NCBI GenBank assembly: GCA_964496035.1
Contig: CAZBXI010000033.1
Location: 1-16,790, forward strand
Direction: 5' to 3'
Origin: EX4484-217-1 sp964496035
Lineage (GTDB): Archaea > Thermoproteota > Thermoprotei_A > EX4484-217-1
Length of the DNA: 16,790 bases
This document shows, in pieces, positions 7,194-14,729 of the stretch. Each line of letters opens with the position of its first letter. Position 1 is the stretch's first letter. Below the pieces are notes generated by a model that saw only the letters and a list, made by a program, of their open reading frames with translations, ran no database searches and was not told where the DNA came from. The position numbers and the translations under genes are program-made.

Positions 7194-8210
7194 GTGCTGT
7201 CCATTGTTGTAGGCGGGTTTTTCGGAGATGAAGGAAAAGGGAAAATAGTTGCCTACTTAGGTTTAGCAGATAAACCCGATATTGCCGTTAGATGTGGAGC
7301 TATAAACGCAGGCCATACGGTTACGTATAATGGTAGAAAGTGGAAACTACGTATAGTTCCTTCAGCATTCATTAGTAAGAACACGGAGCTGCTAATAGCT
7401 CCTGGTGCTCTTGTAAGACTTGATGTTTTGTTTAGGGAAGTAGCTGAAACAGGAACCAAGGGTAGATTGTTTTTAGACAAACACACAGGGATTATAGAGC
7501 TAAAGCATGTTGAGAAAGAGAAAGCTGATAGTTTTTTAGCAGGTAAAATAGGTTCAACTCTACAAGGCGTTGGAGCGGCCATGGCTGATAGGGTTTTACG
7601 GAAGCTAAGACTCGCCTACGAGTTCCATGAATTAAAGGGTATGATCAAAGACGTTTCCGACGTGGTAAATGACGTGCTTGATAAAGGTGGTGATGTAATT
7701 GTTGAAGGTACTCAGGGAACATTCCTAAGCTTATACCATGGAACATACCCTTACGTAACAAGCCGCGATACAACAGCTTCCGCATTTGCTTCCGAAGTAG
7801 GTATCGGGCCTAAGAAAGTAGACGAGGTAATAGTTGTGTTTAAGGCCTTTGTAACTAGAGTAGGTTCAGGGCCTTTAGAGGGAGAATTACCTTTTGAGGA
7901 AATTGTTAAGAGGGGATGGTGTGAAAAAGCTACCGTAACAGGGAGGGTTAGAAGAGCCGCACCCTTTAACGTTGAATTAGCGAGGAAAGCTGTTGTTCTA
8001 AATTCTGCAACTCAAGCTGCCATAACGAAGCTTGACATACTGTTTCCGGAAGTTGAAGGCGCTACTGAATGGGGTAAACTACCCTATAAGGTACGTAAAT
8101 GGATAGAGGACATTGAAAACGCAATAAACACTCCAGTAACCTTGATAGGGACAGGTGAAGATGCTAGACACATTATTGATAGAAGAAGAGAGCTAGGGTT
8201 TCTTAAGTGA
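7194..8210 (+). CDS. purA: Adenylosuccinate synthetase (short archaeal form)
   Basis: The enzyme joins IMP and aspartate using GTP to give adenylosuccinate, the substrate of PurB encoded directly upstream. The N-terminus MLSIVVGGFFGDEGKGK carries the GDEGKGK P-loop; bacterial enzymes usually have QWGDEGKGK, so Gln-Trp is replaced by Phe-Phe here. Other blocks are NAGHTV with the conserved His, VEGTQGTFLSLYHGTYP, and TGEDARHIID near the end. About 338 residues is the short archaeal type, roughly 90 shorter than bacterial enzymes. GTG at 7185 would overlap purB by 7 bases, but GGAAGGTG at 7180-7187 is well placed for the GTG at 7194, which I chose. The next gene starts 6 bases after the stop. 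Confidence 0.95.
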   Translation: MLSIVVGGFFGDEGKGKIVAYLGLADKPDIAVRCGAINAGHTVTYNGRKWKLRIVPSAFISKNTELLIAPGALVRLDVLFREVAETGTKGRLFLDKHTGIIELKHVEKEKADSFLAGKIGSTLQGVGAAMADRVLRKLRLAYEFHELKGMIKDVSDVVNDVLDKGGDVIVEGTQGTFLSLYHGTYPYVTSRDTTASAFASEVGIGPKKVDEVIVVFKAFVTRVGSGPLEGELPFEEIVKRGWCEKATVTGRVRRAAPFNVELARKAVVLNSATQAAITKLDILFPEVEGATEWGKLPYKVRKWIEDIENAINTPVTLIGTGEDARHIIDRRRELGFLK

Positions 8211-8216
8211 TGAAAC

Positions 8217-9638
8217 ATGAGAGAGTTTGACGTAATCATAGTTGGTGCTGGGCCTGCAGGGCTTTTCGCTGCCTACGAGTTAGTAGTTAAGGGTAAGAGA
8301 AAGTTTAGAATAGCAATAGTAGAAAGAGGTTATAGGCCTTCGCAACGTAAATGCCCCATATTGTCTAGAAGAGAGAACTTTGAAACAGCTAAATGTTCTA
8401 ATTGTCGACCATGCCATGTAATGCAAGGTGTTGGCGGTGCCGGGACGCTAAGTAGTGGTACAATAAATCTAAGACCTGATGTCGGAGGGGATTTACACAA
8501 GCTTATGGGAAGCTGGAGGAAAGCTGAGGAATTAATTAACTACATTGATTCAATATTCGTTAAATTTGGAGCTCCTCGCAATAGAGTTTTTAATGTTTCT
8601 AAGGAGAAAGCATCTGAGCTTGAAAGATTAGCTGCTAAAGCCGGTGCAAAGTTCATACCTACACCTCAAAGACATTTAGGAACGGATTACGCTCCAAAAG
8701 TGGTAGAACAGATTGCAGACTTCTTAGAGGAACATGGGGTAAGATTTATTCTAGGAACTAAAGCTGTTGACGTTATGAGAAACGGTAAAGCTCTATGTGT
8801 AAAAACAACTGCAGGTGTTTTTGAAGCAAAATACGTGTTACTTGCTCCTGGAAGAAGCGGTGCTGCATGGTTTACACGTTTAGCGAAAAGGAGAGGAATA
8901 GAGATAGAACCTGGACCACTAGATATTGGTGTTAGAGTTGAAATACCATCGTATATTGCTGAACCTCTAACGAGCATTGTTAGAGACCCTAAAATAATTA
9001 TGTACACCAAGGTCTACGATGATAAGGTAAAAACATTCTGCTGCAACCCTAACGGATTTGTAGTTGAAGAAAGATATGAGTACGGTGTTGTTGCGGTTAA
9101 TGGTGAATCCTACGTTAATTTGAAATCTAAAAATACGAATTTTGCTCTCTTAGTAACAATTAAGCTAACAGATCCTTTAGAGGACACTATAGCTTATGGG
9201 AGATACATTGCAGGGTTAGCGACGAAGCTAGGTGGAGGCAAACCCTTAATCCAGAGGCTAGGCGATTTAGAGAAAGGTAGGAGAAGCACATGGGATAGAA
9301 TAGGTAGAAGCTCAATAGAACCGACATTGAAAGACGTAACTCCAGGAGACATAGGCATGGCCTTACCGTATAGAGTAACTGCAGACATAGTGGAGGCGAT
9401 AGATAGACTAGATACGATAATGCCTGGGATAGCTTCTCCGCAAACATTGCTTTACGCACCGGAAATAAAGTTCTATAGTGTAAGAGCTAAAGTAAGTAAA
9501 GATCTCGAAACAACATTAGATAACGTCTATGCAGCAGGAGATGGCGTAGGTCTTTCAAGAGGAATAAATGTAGCTGCAGCCACTGGGATAATTGCAGCTA
9601 AAGGGATATTGTCTAAGATGGGAAATAGCGTATCCTAG
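8217..9638 (+). CDS. FAD-dependent dehydrogenase (COG2509-like)
   Basis: The 473-residue flavoprotein starts with a dinucleotide-binding fold, DVIIVGAGPAGLFAAYEL (GxGxxG at residues 10-15), and ends with the second FAD contact VYAAGDGVGLSRG (about 443-455). Between them is a cysteine-rich block with C46, C60, C63 and C66 followed by MQGVGGAGTLSSGTINLRPD; this matches the poorly characterised COG2509 'FAD-dependent dehydrogenase' family. Substrate and electron partner are unknown. It follows purA by only 6 bases and is the last gene of the purine operon, so it is probably co-transcribed. The context suggests a link to purine or redox metabolism but proves nothing. The four cysteines could bind an Fe-S cluster or zinc. 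Confidence 0.82.
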   Translation: MREFDVIIVGAGPAGLFAAYELVVKGKRKFRIAIVERGYRPSQRKCPILSRRENFETAKCSNCRPCHVMQGVGGAGTLSSGTINLRPDVGGDLHKLMGSWRKAEELINYIDSIFVKFGAPRNRVFNVSKEKASELERLAAKAGAKFIPTPQRHLGTDYAPKVVEQIADFLEEHGVRFILGTKAVDVMRNGKALCVKTTAGVFEAKYVLLAPGRSGAAWFTRLAKRRGIEIEPGPLDIGVRVEIPSYIAEPLTSIVRDPKIIMYTKVYDDKVKTFCCNPNGFVVEERYEYGVVAVNGESYVNLKSKNTNFALLVTIKLTDPLEDTIAYGRYIAGLATKLGGGKPLIQRLGDLEKGRRSTWDRIGRSSIEPTLKDVTPGDIGMALPYRVTADIVEAIDRLDTIMPGIASPQTLLYAPEIKFYSVRAKVSKDLETTLDNVYAAGDGVGLSRGINVAAATGIIAAKGILSKMGNSVS

Positions 9639-9671
9639 TCTAAGTTCAGGTATTGAGAAGCTACATGCTTT

Positions 9672-9983
9672 ACATATCATCGCAGATACTCTATATTTTG
9701 CGCCAGGAATTATAATTACTTCGTCAATATTAACACCGTGGAGCTAGGCTATTTTCTCTCTAAGCTCTTGAATACCCTTGTACGATGTGTACTCTAACCT
9801 ATGCGCTTCTTTCTTCAACACTTCGATAAGTTCAGGATACGGAGATACATCATCTTGACCTAAGTCCATTCTTATAGGTATGTTTAACTTGTTGAGCTTA
9901 TTGAAGAAGCCGTATGCATGGGATCCACTCACGTAATATATTCTCCAATACGTTACTATACATGCAGTTTGTAGACTATACAT
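9672..9983 (-). pseudogene. Decayed N-terminal fragment of a class I/II aminotransferase
   Basis: On the minus strand an open frame from 9983 reads through IPIRMDLGQDDVSPYPELIE and LEYTSYKGIQELREKIA to a TAG at 9744-9746. The same frame then continues with LHGVNIDEVIIIPGAKYRVSAMI to about 9672. These are the family blocks 'IRLDIGQPDFPTP', 'YTSxxGIPELREAIA' and 'VDPDEIIVTPGAKYAI' from the N-terminal third of PLP fold-type I class I/II aminotransferases. The remainder, including the PLP lysine, is missing: the homology stops about 30 bases from the end of the convergent FAD dehydrogenase gene. The internal stop plus truncation make this a relic. The first 20 or so residues (from MYSLQT) look less family-like and may not be original. 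Confidence 0.75.
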
Positions 9984-10108
9984 TTACTAATGTAAAGGCT
10001 TATAGCAGTGAAACTAAGCCTTCCTCTAATTTCCTTAATAATCATTTATTATTTACGCTCCATGAAGCTATAAAGCAATTTAAGTACCATGGAGAACAAT
10101 GTTTTATA

Positions 10109-10462
10109 CTATGCATATATTTTAATTTTCAACCCTAGATCCTTTAACCTATCGAAATGTCTTATATCCTTAGTTAGCAAGGTTTCATTGCGAGCTAGTG
10201 CTGTAGAAGCTATAATTAAATCAGCATCAGGTATGTGTTCTCCCTTACTTTTAAGAGCATCATATAGTTCGCAGTACTTAGCAATCACATTGTTCCCTAT
10301 GTGTATTATTTCAAAAGATTCTTCGATAAGCTTCTTAACTTTCTTCCTTTTACCAGGTTTAACACCTCTCAGTATCTCAATAACGGTTATCACTGAAAGC
10401 GAACCCTCAATAAACTCTCCTTTACGAATCATTTCTATAAAAGCAGATGTGTCAATAATCAT
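10109..10462 (-). CDS. vapC: VapC-type PIN-domain ribonuclease toxin
   Basis: This 117-residue PIN-domain protein should be a metal-dependent RNase toxin. The acidic active-site residues are visible: D4 in IIDTSAF, E29 in ITVIEILRG, D81 in PDADLIIASTA and D99 in LLTKDIRHF, in the order and spacing of VapC. Its ATG follows the stop of the upstream antitoxin gene without a gap (TGAATG), so translation is probably coupled. Its RNA target cannot be predicted. All catalytic residues are present, so it looks active. Confidence 0.92.
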   Translation of the reverse strand: MIIDTSAFIEMIRKGEFIEGSLSVITVIEILRGVKPGKRKKVKKLIEESFEIIHIGNNVIAKYCELYDALKSKGEHIPDADLIIASTALARNETLLTKDIRHFDRLKDLGLKIKIYA

Positions 10463-10696
10463 TCATCTCAACCTAAACTTCTCTCTAAACTCTCTCATAG
10501 ACTTCTCAATATTCTCAAGCTCTTCGGTAGAGAGAGTGCTTTTTAGCTCGTTAAACGCTTTAGCTCTCTTCAATCTCATATACTCACCATACAGTTTTAA
10601 TAGGAAATCACCCCAACTATCTTTACCCTTTACTTTCTCAAGAACCTCTTTAACCTTCCTAGGAACAGAAATGGTTACGTAATCCCCCACGAACAT
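10463..10696 (-). CDS. vapB: VapB-type antitoxin
   Basis: A 77-residue charged protein lies immediately before vapC. The N-terminus GDYVTISVPRKVKEVLEKV looks like a small DNA-binding domain (strand followed by helices, AbrB- or ribbon-helix-helix-like); the C-terminal half is a highly charged helix ending EKSMREFREKFRLR, the usual toxin-wrapping segment. Its assignment rests mainly on the partner gene. Three start codons stand in a row, GTG at 10702, GTG at 10699 and ATG at 10696; a TATA box at 10721-10730 would place transcription start near 10700, so the mRNA may be leaderless. I give the ATG, but the GTG at 10702 is equally possible. Confidence 0.85.
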   Translation of the reverse strand: MFVGDYVTISVPRKVKEVLEKVKGKDSWGDFLLKLYGEYMRLKRAKAFNELKSTLSTEELENIEKSMREFREKFRLR

Positions 10697-10720
10697 CACC
10701 ACATAATTAAATAGTGAAAT

Positions 10721-10730
10721 AATATAAATA
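10721..10730 (-). promoter_or_regulatory. TATA box of vapBC
   Basis: Read on the minus strand the sequence is TATTTATATT, about 25-28 bases upstream of the first start codon of vapB. This spacing implies a leaderless or nearly leaderless transcript. Confidence 0.55.
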
Positions 10731-10758
10731 GTTAACTAGTTATTAGGAAACAGAAACT

Positions 10759-10773
10759 GCATGTTTAACATGC
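10759..10773. promoter_or_regulatory. Operator-like palindrome between vapB and top6B
   Basis: GCATGTT-T-AACATGC is a perfect 7-bp inverted repeat around one base. It lies between the divergent TATA boxes of vapBC and top6B, a good position for autoregulation by the VapBC complex. Function is inferred from position only. Confidence 0.5.
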
Positions 10774-10794
10774 TTCAACAAAAACAAATACATT

Positions 10795-10804
10795 GTTATA
10801 TTTT
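10795..10804 (+). promoter_or_regulatory. Putative TATA box of top6B
   Basis: GTTATATTTT would direct a start near 10822-10828, just before the GTG start of top6B at 10838. AGGTG overlaps that start codon's upstream bases (10834-10838). Confidence 0.4.
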
Positions 10805-10837
10805 GTTTACTATAGACTCTACTGTGGATGATTAGGT

Positions 10838-12496
10838 GTGTCAAGTTTTCATGTAGAGTTTAAGGAGCTTAGCCCTTCAGAATTCTTTTACAGGTACAGG
10901 GAAATAGCTGGCTACTCTAACCCTACTAGGGCTTTCTACCAAACAGTTAAGGAGCTAGTAGAAAACGCTTTAGATGCATGTGATTCCCACGGAATTTTAC
11001 CTAGTATTAGAGTTGAAATAGAGGAGGTTGATGCTGAAAAACTACATTACATGATTACTGTTGAAGACAACGGGATAGGTATTTCACCTAAACACGTACC
11101 TAAAGCTTTCGGCCAAGTTCTCTACGGTTCCAAGTATAAGCTGAGACAAACACGTGGAATTTTCGGTTTAGGAGTTACGATGGCCATACTTTACGGCCAA
11201 ATAACTACGGGAAAACCAGTAACAATTGTTACCAAGCCTATTAAGTCTAAGTATAGATGGTTTTTCAAAATAAGAGTAAATATTAAGGAAAACAAGCCAA
11301 TAATCCTACGTAAAGAGTCATGGAAAGACGATGAGAGAGATCATGGAACAAAAGTTTCAATAGTTATCGAAGGAGATTGGTTTAAAGCAAAAAATAGGAT
11401 ATATGAGTACATTAGGAGAACTGCTATTGCAACACCTTACGCTGAAATAGTTTTCAAAGACCCCCAGAGAAGAACACTTCATTTTCCACGTAGAACCACA
11501 AACCTACCCCCAATACCTAAAGAGATTAAGCCTCACCCACACGGCGTAGATGTTGAAATGCTTAAAGCCCTAATTTCAGCAACTAAAACAAGTAACCTCC
11601 TAGAGTTTCTAACTAAGACATTTCAAAATATCGGAGAGAAAACCGCCATAGAATTCCTAAAATACGCTCATCTAAACCCAAACATTAAACCCTCAAAACT
11701 CACAGTAGATGACTTAAGCAGTTTAGCTAGAAAACTTAAAGAATACCCCTTCAAACCGCCTAAGGGAAACTCTCTTTCACCACTAGGTGAGGAAATAATA
11801 GCAGTAGGGCTTAAAAACGTCCTTGAACCCGAATTTGTAACTGCGGTCTCCAGAAAGCCTTCAGCTTACTCCGGTCACCCCTTCATAGTTGAAGTTGGTA
11901 TTGCCTACGGAGGAAAAATACCTGTAAAAGAACATCCTCAGCTATATCGTTTCGCAAACAAGATACCATTACTCTACGATGAAAAATCATGTGTAACGTG
12001 GAAAGTTGTTAGTGAAATAAACTGGAAAAACTACAACATAGAGTTTCCAGCACCACTAGCCGTGCTAATCCACATATGTAGCACTAAAATACCTTTCAAA
12101 GGCATTGGTAAGGAAAGTATTGCTGATGTCCCCGAAATAGAGAGGGAAATAAGGAGAGCCTTGAGAGAAGCAGCGAGAAAGCTAAGAAAACACGTAGAGA
12201 GGAAAAGGAGAGAAGAGGAAGCAATAGAGAAAATAATTGCAATAGCAAAATACGTTTCGGAAATTTCGAAAAGCCTAGCTGAGCTAAGCAGAACATTAAA
12301 GGGTAAAGGGGTTTCTCCAAGGGAAATAGAAAATATACTTTACAGCCTACTTGAAGTAAAAGCTCAGAGAATAGGCTTAGAAAACATAGACATAAGGGAA
12401 TTGATAAAAGGCAAACCTAGGAAACCCTTAAAGCAGAAAAGTAAACGAGCTAGAAAACAACTAGATTTACTGCAGTTTATAGAGATTAAGAAATAA
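10838..12496 (+). CDS. top6B: DNA topoisomerase VI subunit B
   Basis: Topoisomerase VI relaxes and decatenates DNA by ATP-dependent double-strand passage; the B subunit is the GHKL ATPase. The Bergerat fold is clear: ELVENALDACD (residues 39-49, N-box Glu42/Asn43), VEDNGIGIS (75-83) and RGIFGLGVTMA (106-116). After the helix-two-turn-helix insertion, the transducer domain has the switch-lysine loop KGIGKESIAD (Lys425). The last 70 or so residues form a very basic tail ending in KQKSKRARKQ and LDLLQFIEIKK. Length (552) is normal for archaea. The GTG start is fixed by the onset of homology and the nearby promoter. The A subunit, whose gene often lies next to this one, is not in the window. The neighbours vapBC (divergent) and an M24 gene are unrelated. 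Confidence 0.96.
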   Translation: MSSFHVEFKELSPSEFFYRYREIAGYSNPTRAFYQTVKELVENALDACDSHGILPSIRVEIEEVDAEKLHYMITVEDNGIGISPKHVPKAFGQVLYGSKYKLRQTRGIFGLGVTMAILYGQITTGKPVTIVTKPIKSKYRWFFKIRVNIKENKPIILRKESWKDDERDHGTKVSIVIEGDWFKAKNRIYEYIRRTAIATPYAEIVFKDPQRRTLHFPRRTTNLPPIPKEIKPHPHGVDVEMLKALISATKTSNLLEFLTKTFQNIGEKTAIEFLKYAHLNPNIKPSKLTVDDLSSLARKLKEYPFKPPKGNSLSPLGEEIIAVGLKNVLEPEFVTAVSRKPSAYSGHPFIVEVGIAYGGKIPVKEHPQLYRFANKIPLLYDEKSCVTWKVVSEINWKNYNIEFPAPLAVLIHICSTKIPFKGIGKESIADVPEIEREIRRALREAARKLRKHVERKRREEEAIEKIIAIAKYVSEISKSLAELSRTLKGKGVSPREIENILYSLLEVKAQRIGLENIDIRELIKGKPRKPLKQKSKRARKQLDLLQFIEIKK

Positions 12497-12795
12497 ACAA
12501 TACATATAAGGCTAAATCGCTTCTTAATCTGCGGCATTTTAAGGAGAACACGTATATTTTACGGTAATGTTAAACTTGGAAGAGCGCTATAAGGTGATGT
12601 TATAGAGCAAGCTACAATATTCCCCTTTACAGCTCGCAATTTTTGTCTCAAACTCTTCTACATTAGGCTTAAAACAATTCAACATCTTTAACTTTACATA
12701 TGTATACTGCCAGGTAACAGTATAATTTTTTAGCGTTACAGCTCATAGGGTAAAGCATGTGATACATTGCTTTAATAATTTAAGGTGTGCTTCTG
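12497..12795. other. Intergenic stretch between top6B and the M24 gene
   Basis: About 300 bases without a convincing gene. On the minus strand an open frame from about 12748 to 12601 encodes some 50 residues, including MLNCFKPNVEEFETKIASCK, with no good start signal and no family I recognise; it may be another gene relic. A TATA-like GTATAATTTT at about 12719-12728 and AAGGTG at 12782-12787 probably belong to the M24 gene downstream. Confidence 0.35.
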
Positions 12796-13893
12796 ATGGG
12801 GTTAAGGTTTCCTATTTCAGTTTTAAAGAAGAGACTTGAAATGTTTCAAGAAGAAATGGTGAAAAATAATATAGATGCTGCTATGGTTAGAACTCTCTCA
12901 AGCTTTACATACTTTACCGGAACTAAATGGCTTAGACCAGCATTACTGATACCGGCTAAAGATGAACCTATAGCATTTGTAGCTAAAGGCGAAGAAGAAG
13001 GTTTTCTCAAGAGAACATGGATTAAAAATACAATAACGTTTACTGATGGGGGAGACCTTATGGCTAAAGTTTCTAGGACTATTAGGAAGAAAGGATATCG
13101 CGTTGTCGGGCTAGAATTTGGTATTGAAAGAGACGCATATATTATATTCTATGAAATGTTTAAACGCCTAAACCCTAACGTAAAAGTAGTTGATATTTCA
13201 ACAATAATTTACTCTATGAGAATGGTGAAAGATGAATACGAGCTGGAAGCTATACGTAAAGCAGGTTCAATAGCATCTAAGACGGTAGAGAAAATATTAC
13301 CTTTAATAGAACCAGGAGTTTCTGAAACAGACATAGCAGCTGAAGCATACAGAGTACTGTATAAACTAGGTTCTGAAACGCCTTTGGTCTACGTTAATGC
13401 AGGACCTGATCCACGTATTCATTCGGAACCATTTAGAGACAATATTGTGAAAAGAGAAACATTTGTCACAGTGGTTCTTGGAGCAGACTATAATGGCTAC
13501 TATGCTAATATGGCGAGAACAGTGTATTTAGGTAAGGCATCAGGTTTAGCTGAAAAAGCATTGAAATGCATGAATGAAGTGTATAATACAGCGTTAGAAC
13601 TTACAAAACCAAAGACGAAATTCATAAACGTTATTAGGAAACTGGATAAAGTGTATAGGAAATATAGTCTCAAAGAACATAGGGTAATAGGTTACACTCA
13701 TAGTGTAGGGTTGCAAGTAGAAGAACCACCTATAACAACAATATTACCAAAAGACAGGTTTACAGAAATAAAATCGAACATGGTCCTAGCTTTCATACAC
13801 GCCCCGATAATGCTTAAAGGGCTAGGGCAGGTGAAGAAAGAAGACACATTCATAGTGAGAGAGGATAGAACGCTTGAACATGTAACTAAATAA
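12796..13893 (+). CDS. M24-family creatinase/aminopeptidase P-like protein with degenerate metal site
   Basis: The protein has the two-domain build of prolidase/creatinase: an N-terminal domain (to about residue 140) and a C-terminal pita-bread domain starting at MRMVKDEYELEAIRKAG. Numbering from the GTG at 12787, the five metal ligands of M24 peptidases align as follows: first Asp is Val230 (VVLGADYNGY), second Asp is Asn241 (YYANMARTV), His is kept as His305 (THSVGLQVEEPP), first Glu is His338 (AFIHAPI), last Glu is Glu352 (KKEDTFIV). Three of five are lost, so it is probably not a metallopeptidase; creatinase is a metal-free precedent in this fold. The reading frame is intact over about 365 residues, which argues for retained function. 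ATG 12796 is preferred because AAGGTG precedes it by 8 bases; GTG 12787 is the alternative. Confidence 0.85.
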   Translation: MGLRFPISVLKKRLEMFQEEMVKNNIDAAMVRTLSSFTYFTGTKWLRPALLIPAKDEPIAFVAKGEEEGFLKRTWIKNTITFTDGGDLMAKVSRTIRKKGYRVVGLEFGIERDAYIIFYEMFKRLNPNVKVVDISTIIYSMRMVKDEYELEAIRKAGSIASKTVEKILPLIEPGVSETDIAAEAYRVLYKLGSETPLVYVNAGPDPRIHSEPFRDNIVKRETFVTVVLGADYNGYYANMARTVYLGKASGLAEKALKCMNEVYNTALELTKPKTKFINVIRKLDKVYRKYSLKEHRVIGYTHSVGLQVEEPPITTILPKDRFTEIKSNMVLAFIHAPIMLKGLGQVKKEDTFIVREDRTLEHVTK

Positions 13894-14217
13894 AGCCTAC
13901 TTTTTAGACTCTTCTTTTTTGTGTTTCCGTTTTTTATTCAGATAAATTATTTTTACCCGATATGCTGAACCTGAAAAACTTAGCAGTCTAATAATAAACC
14001 TTATTATTTTAACATTTTTTCTAAACAGCTCTTTAAGCAGAGACTACACCTAGGCTACACTACATGCAGATAGTATATAGGTTAACATGGTAAAATAGGC
14101 GAGATTAAAGTGGAAACCAAAACTGTAGAGGAAATATTATTCATAGGTTTTTAGAGAAGAAAGGTATTTTGCAGGAGCAGTTACATAAGAGATTAATTTT
14201 CAAATCGTGTAAATACG
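13894..14217. other. Intergenic region with T-rich terminator sequences
   Basis: There is no supportable gene. The T-rich run 13901-13938 follows the M24 stop. A short plus-strand stretch at 14100-14217 can be read as VETKTVEEILFIGF and, after a frame change, as FLEKKGILQEQLHKRLIF. This may be the remains of a small gene but is too short to name. Confidence 0.4.
13901..14020 (+). terminator. Probable terminator region after the M24 gene
   Basis: Several oligo-T tracts (13901-13905, 13915-13920, 13930-13936) start 8 bases after the stop codon. Further on, a small hairpin with 8-bp arms AATAATAA/TTATTATT around ACC (13990-14008) is followed by TTTTAACATTTTTT. Oligo-T tracts are the normal archaeal termination signal. 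Confidence 0.4.
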
Positions 14218-14724
14218 TTAAATTATTCTTAGCCATATAAAGGCAAATATTTCTGTAAGAGAAAACACCGTAGATACAATTATTGCTTTAAAAGCTGTTT
14301 CAACATCAAACCCGTAAACATAAGCTAAAACAGCATTAGCTGTTGCTGGGGGCATTATAGACTCCAACATTACTTGCTTAAAGGCCATTGTATCAGCTAT
14401 TAGGAGGAAAGCTAGTGTGAAGTGAATAATATGAGAAGCAATGTGCCTCCATAGGGAAATGAGAAGCACTGTCTCCCTAAAGAACACATTAATGTTTTTA
14501 ATTAAGGGTAAACCTAAACCAACAACAACAGCACTTAAATATGCTCCAATAACACTTATTTGACCGAGAATAAACCATGCACCGTTAGGCACACATACAT
14601 GCAAGTTGAAAATGCTAAATATCACTCCCAAGATTCCCGAATATATTACAGGGTTTTTGCTTATTCTCCTCAAAGATAAAGTAATTAAACTTTTACCAGA
14701 TCTACTACTTTTAAGAGAAACCAT
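14218..14724 (-). pseudogene. C-terminal half of a frameshifted AEC-family transporter
   Basis: The 168-residue frame contains about five hydrophobic segments and matches the C-terminal half of the AEC (auxin efflux carrier-like, PF03547) family: RRISKNPVIYSGILGVIFS (the 'NP' helix), LGLPLIKN, and MPPATANAVLAYVYGFD, where the family usually has 'P.a.......' after an unwound helix. The reading frame is open further upstream (TYAFISIYYPTVDI and so on to a stop near 14773), overlapping the end of the N-terminal half in another frame. A single indel near 14765-14780 would rejoin both parts into a protein of about 300 residues, the normal family length. The start ATG at 14724 is therefore probably not real. 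Substrate unknown; AEC members export malonate, malate, auxin-like acids or amino acids. Confidence 0.75.
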
Positions 14725-14729
14725 AATGT

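Noticed and set aside
10089..10682. Plus-strand open frame of nearly 200 codons over vapBC
   Set aside because: It is antisense to the recognisable VapC and VapB proteins; its Ser/Leu/Ile-rich translation is what the complement of Glu/Lys-rich genes gives.
12787..12796. TATA-like CTTTAATAAT at 12770-12779 as the promoter of the M24 gene
   Set aside because: It is only about 20 bases from the ATG and would start transcription inside the reading frame. The AAGGTG ribosome-binding site and an earlier TATA-like element near 12720 fit better.
14100..14217. Possible small antitoxin-like gene (VETKTVEEILFIGF..)
   Set aside because: It is only 15-20 codons in one frame, needs a frameshift to continue, and has no start codon with a ribosome-binding site.
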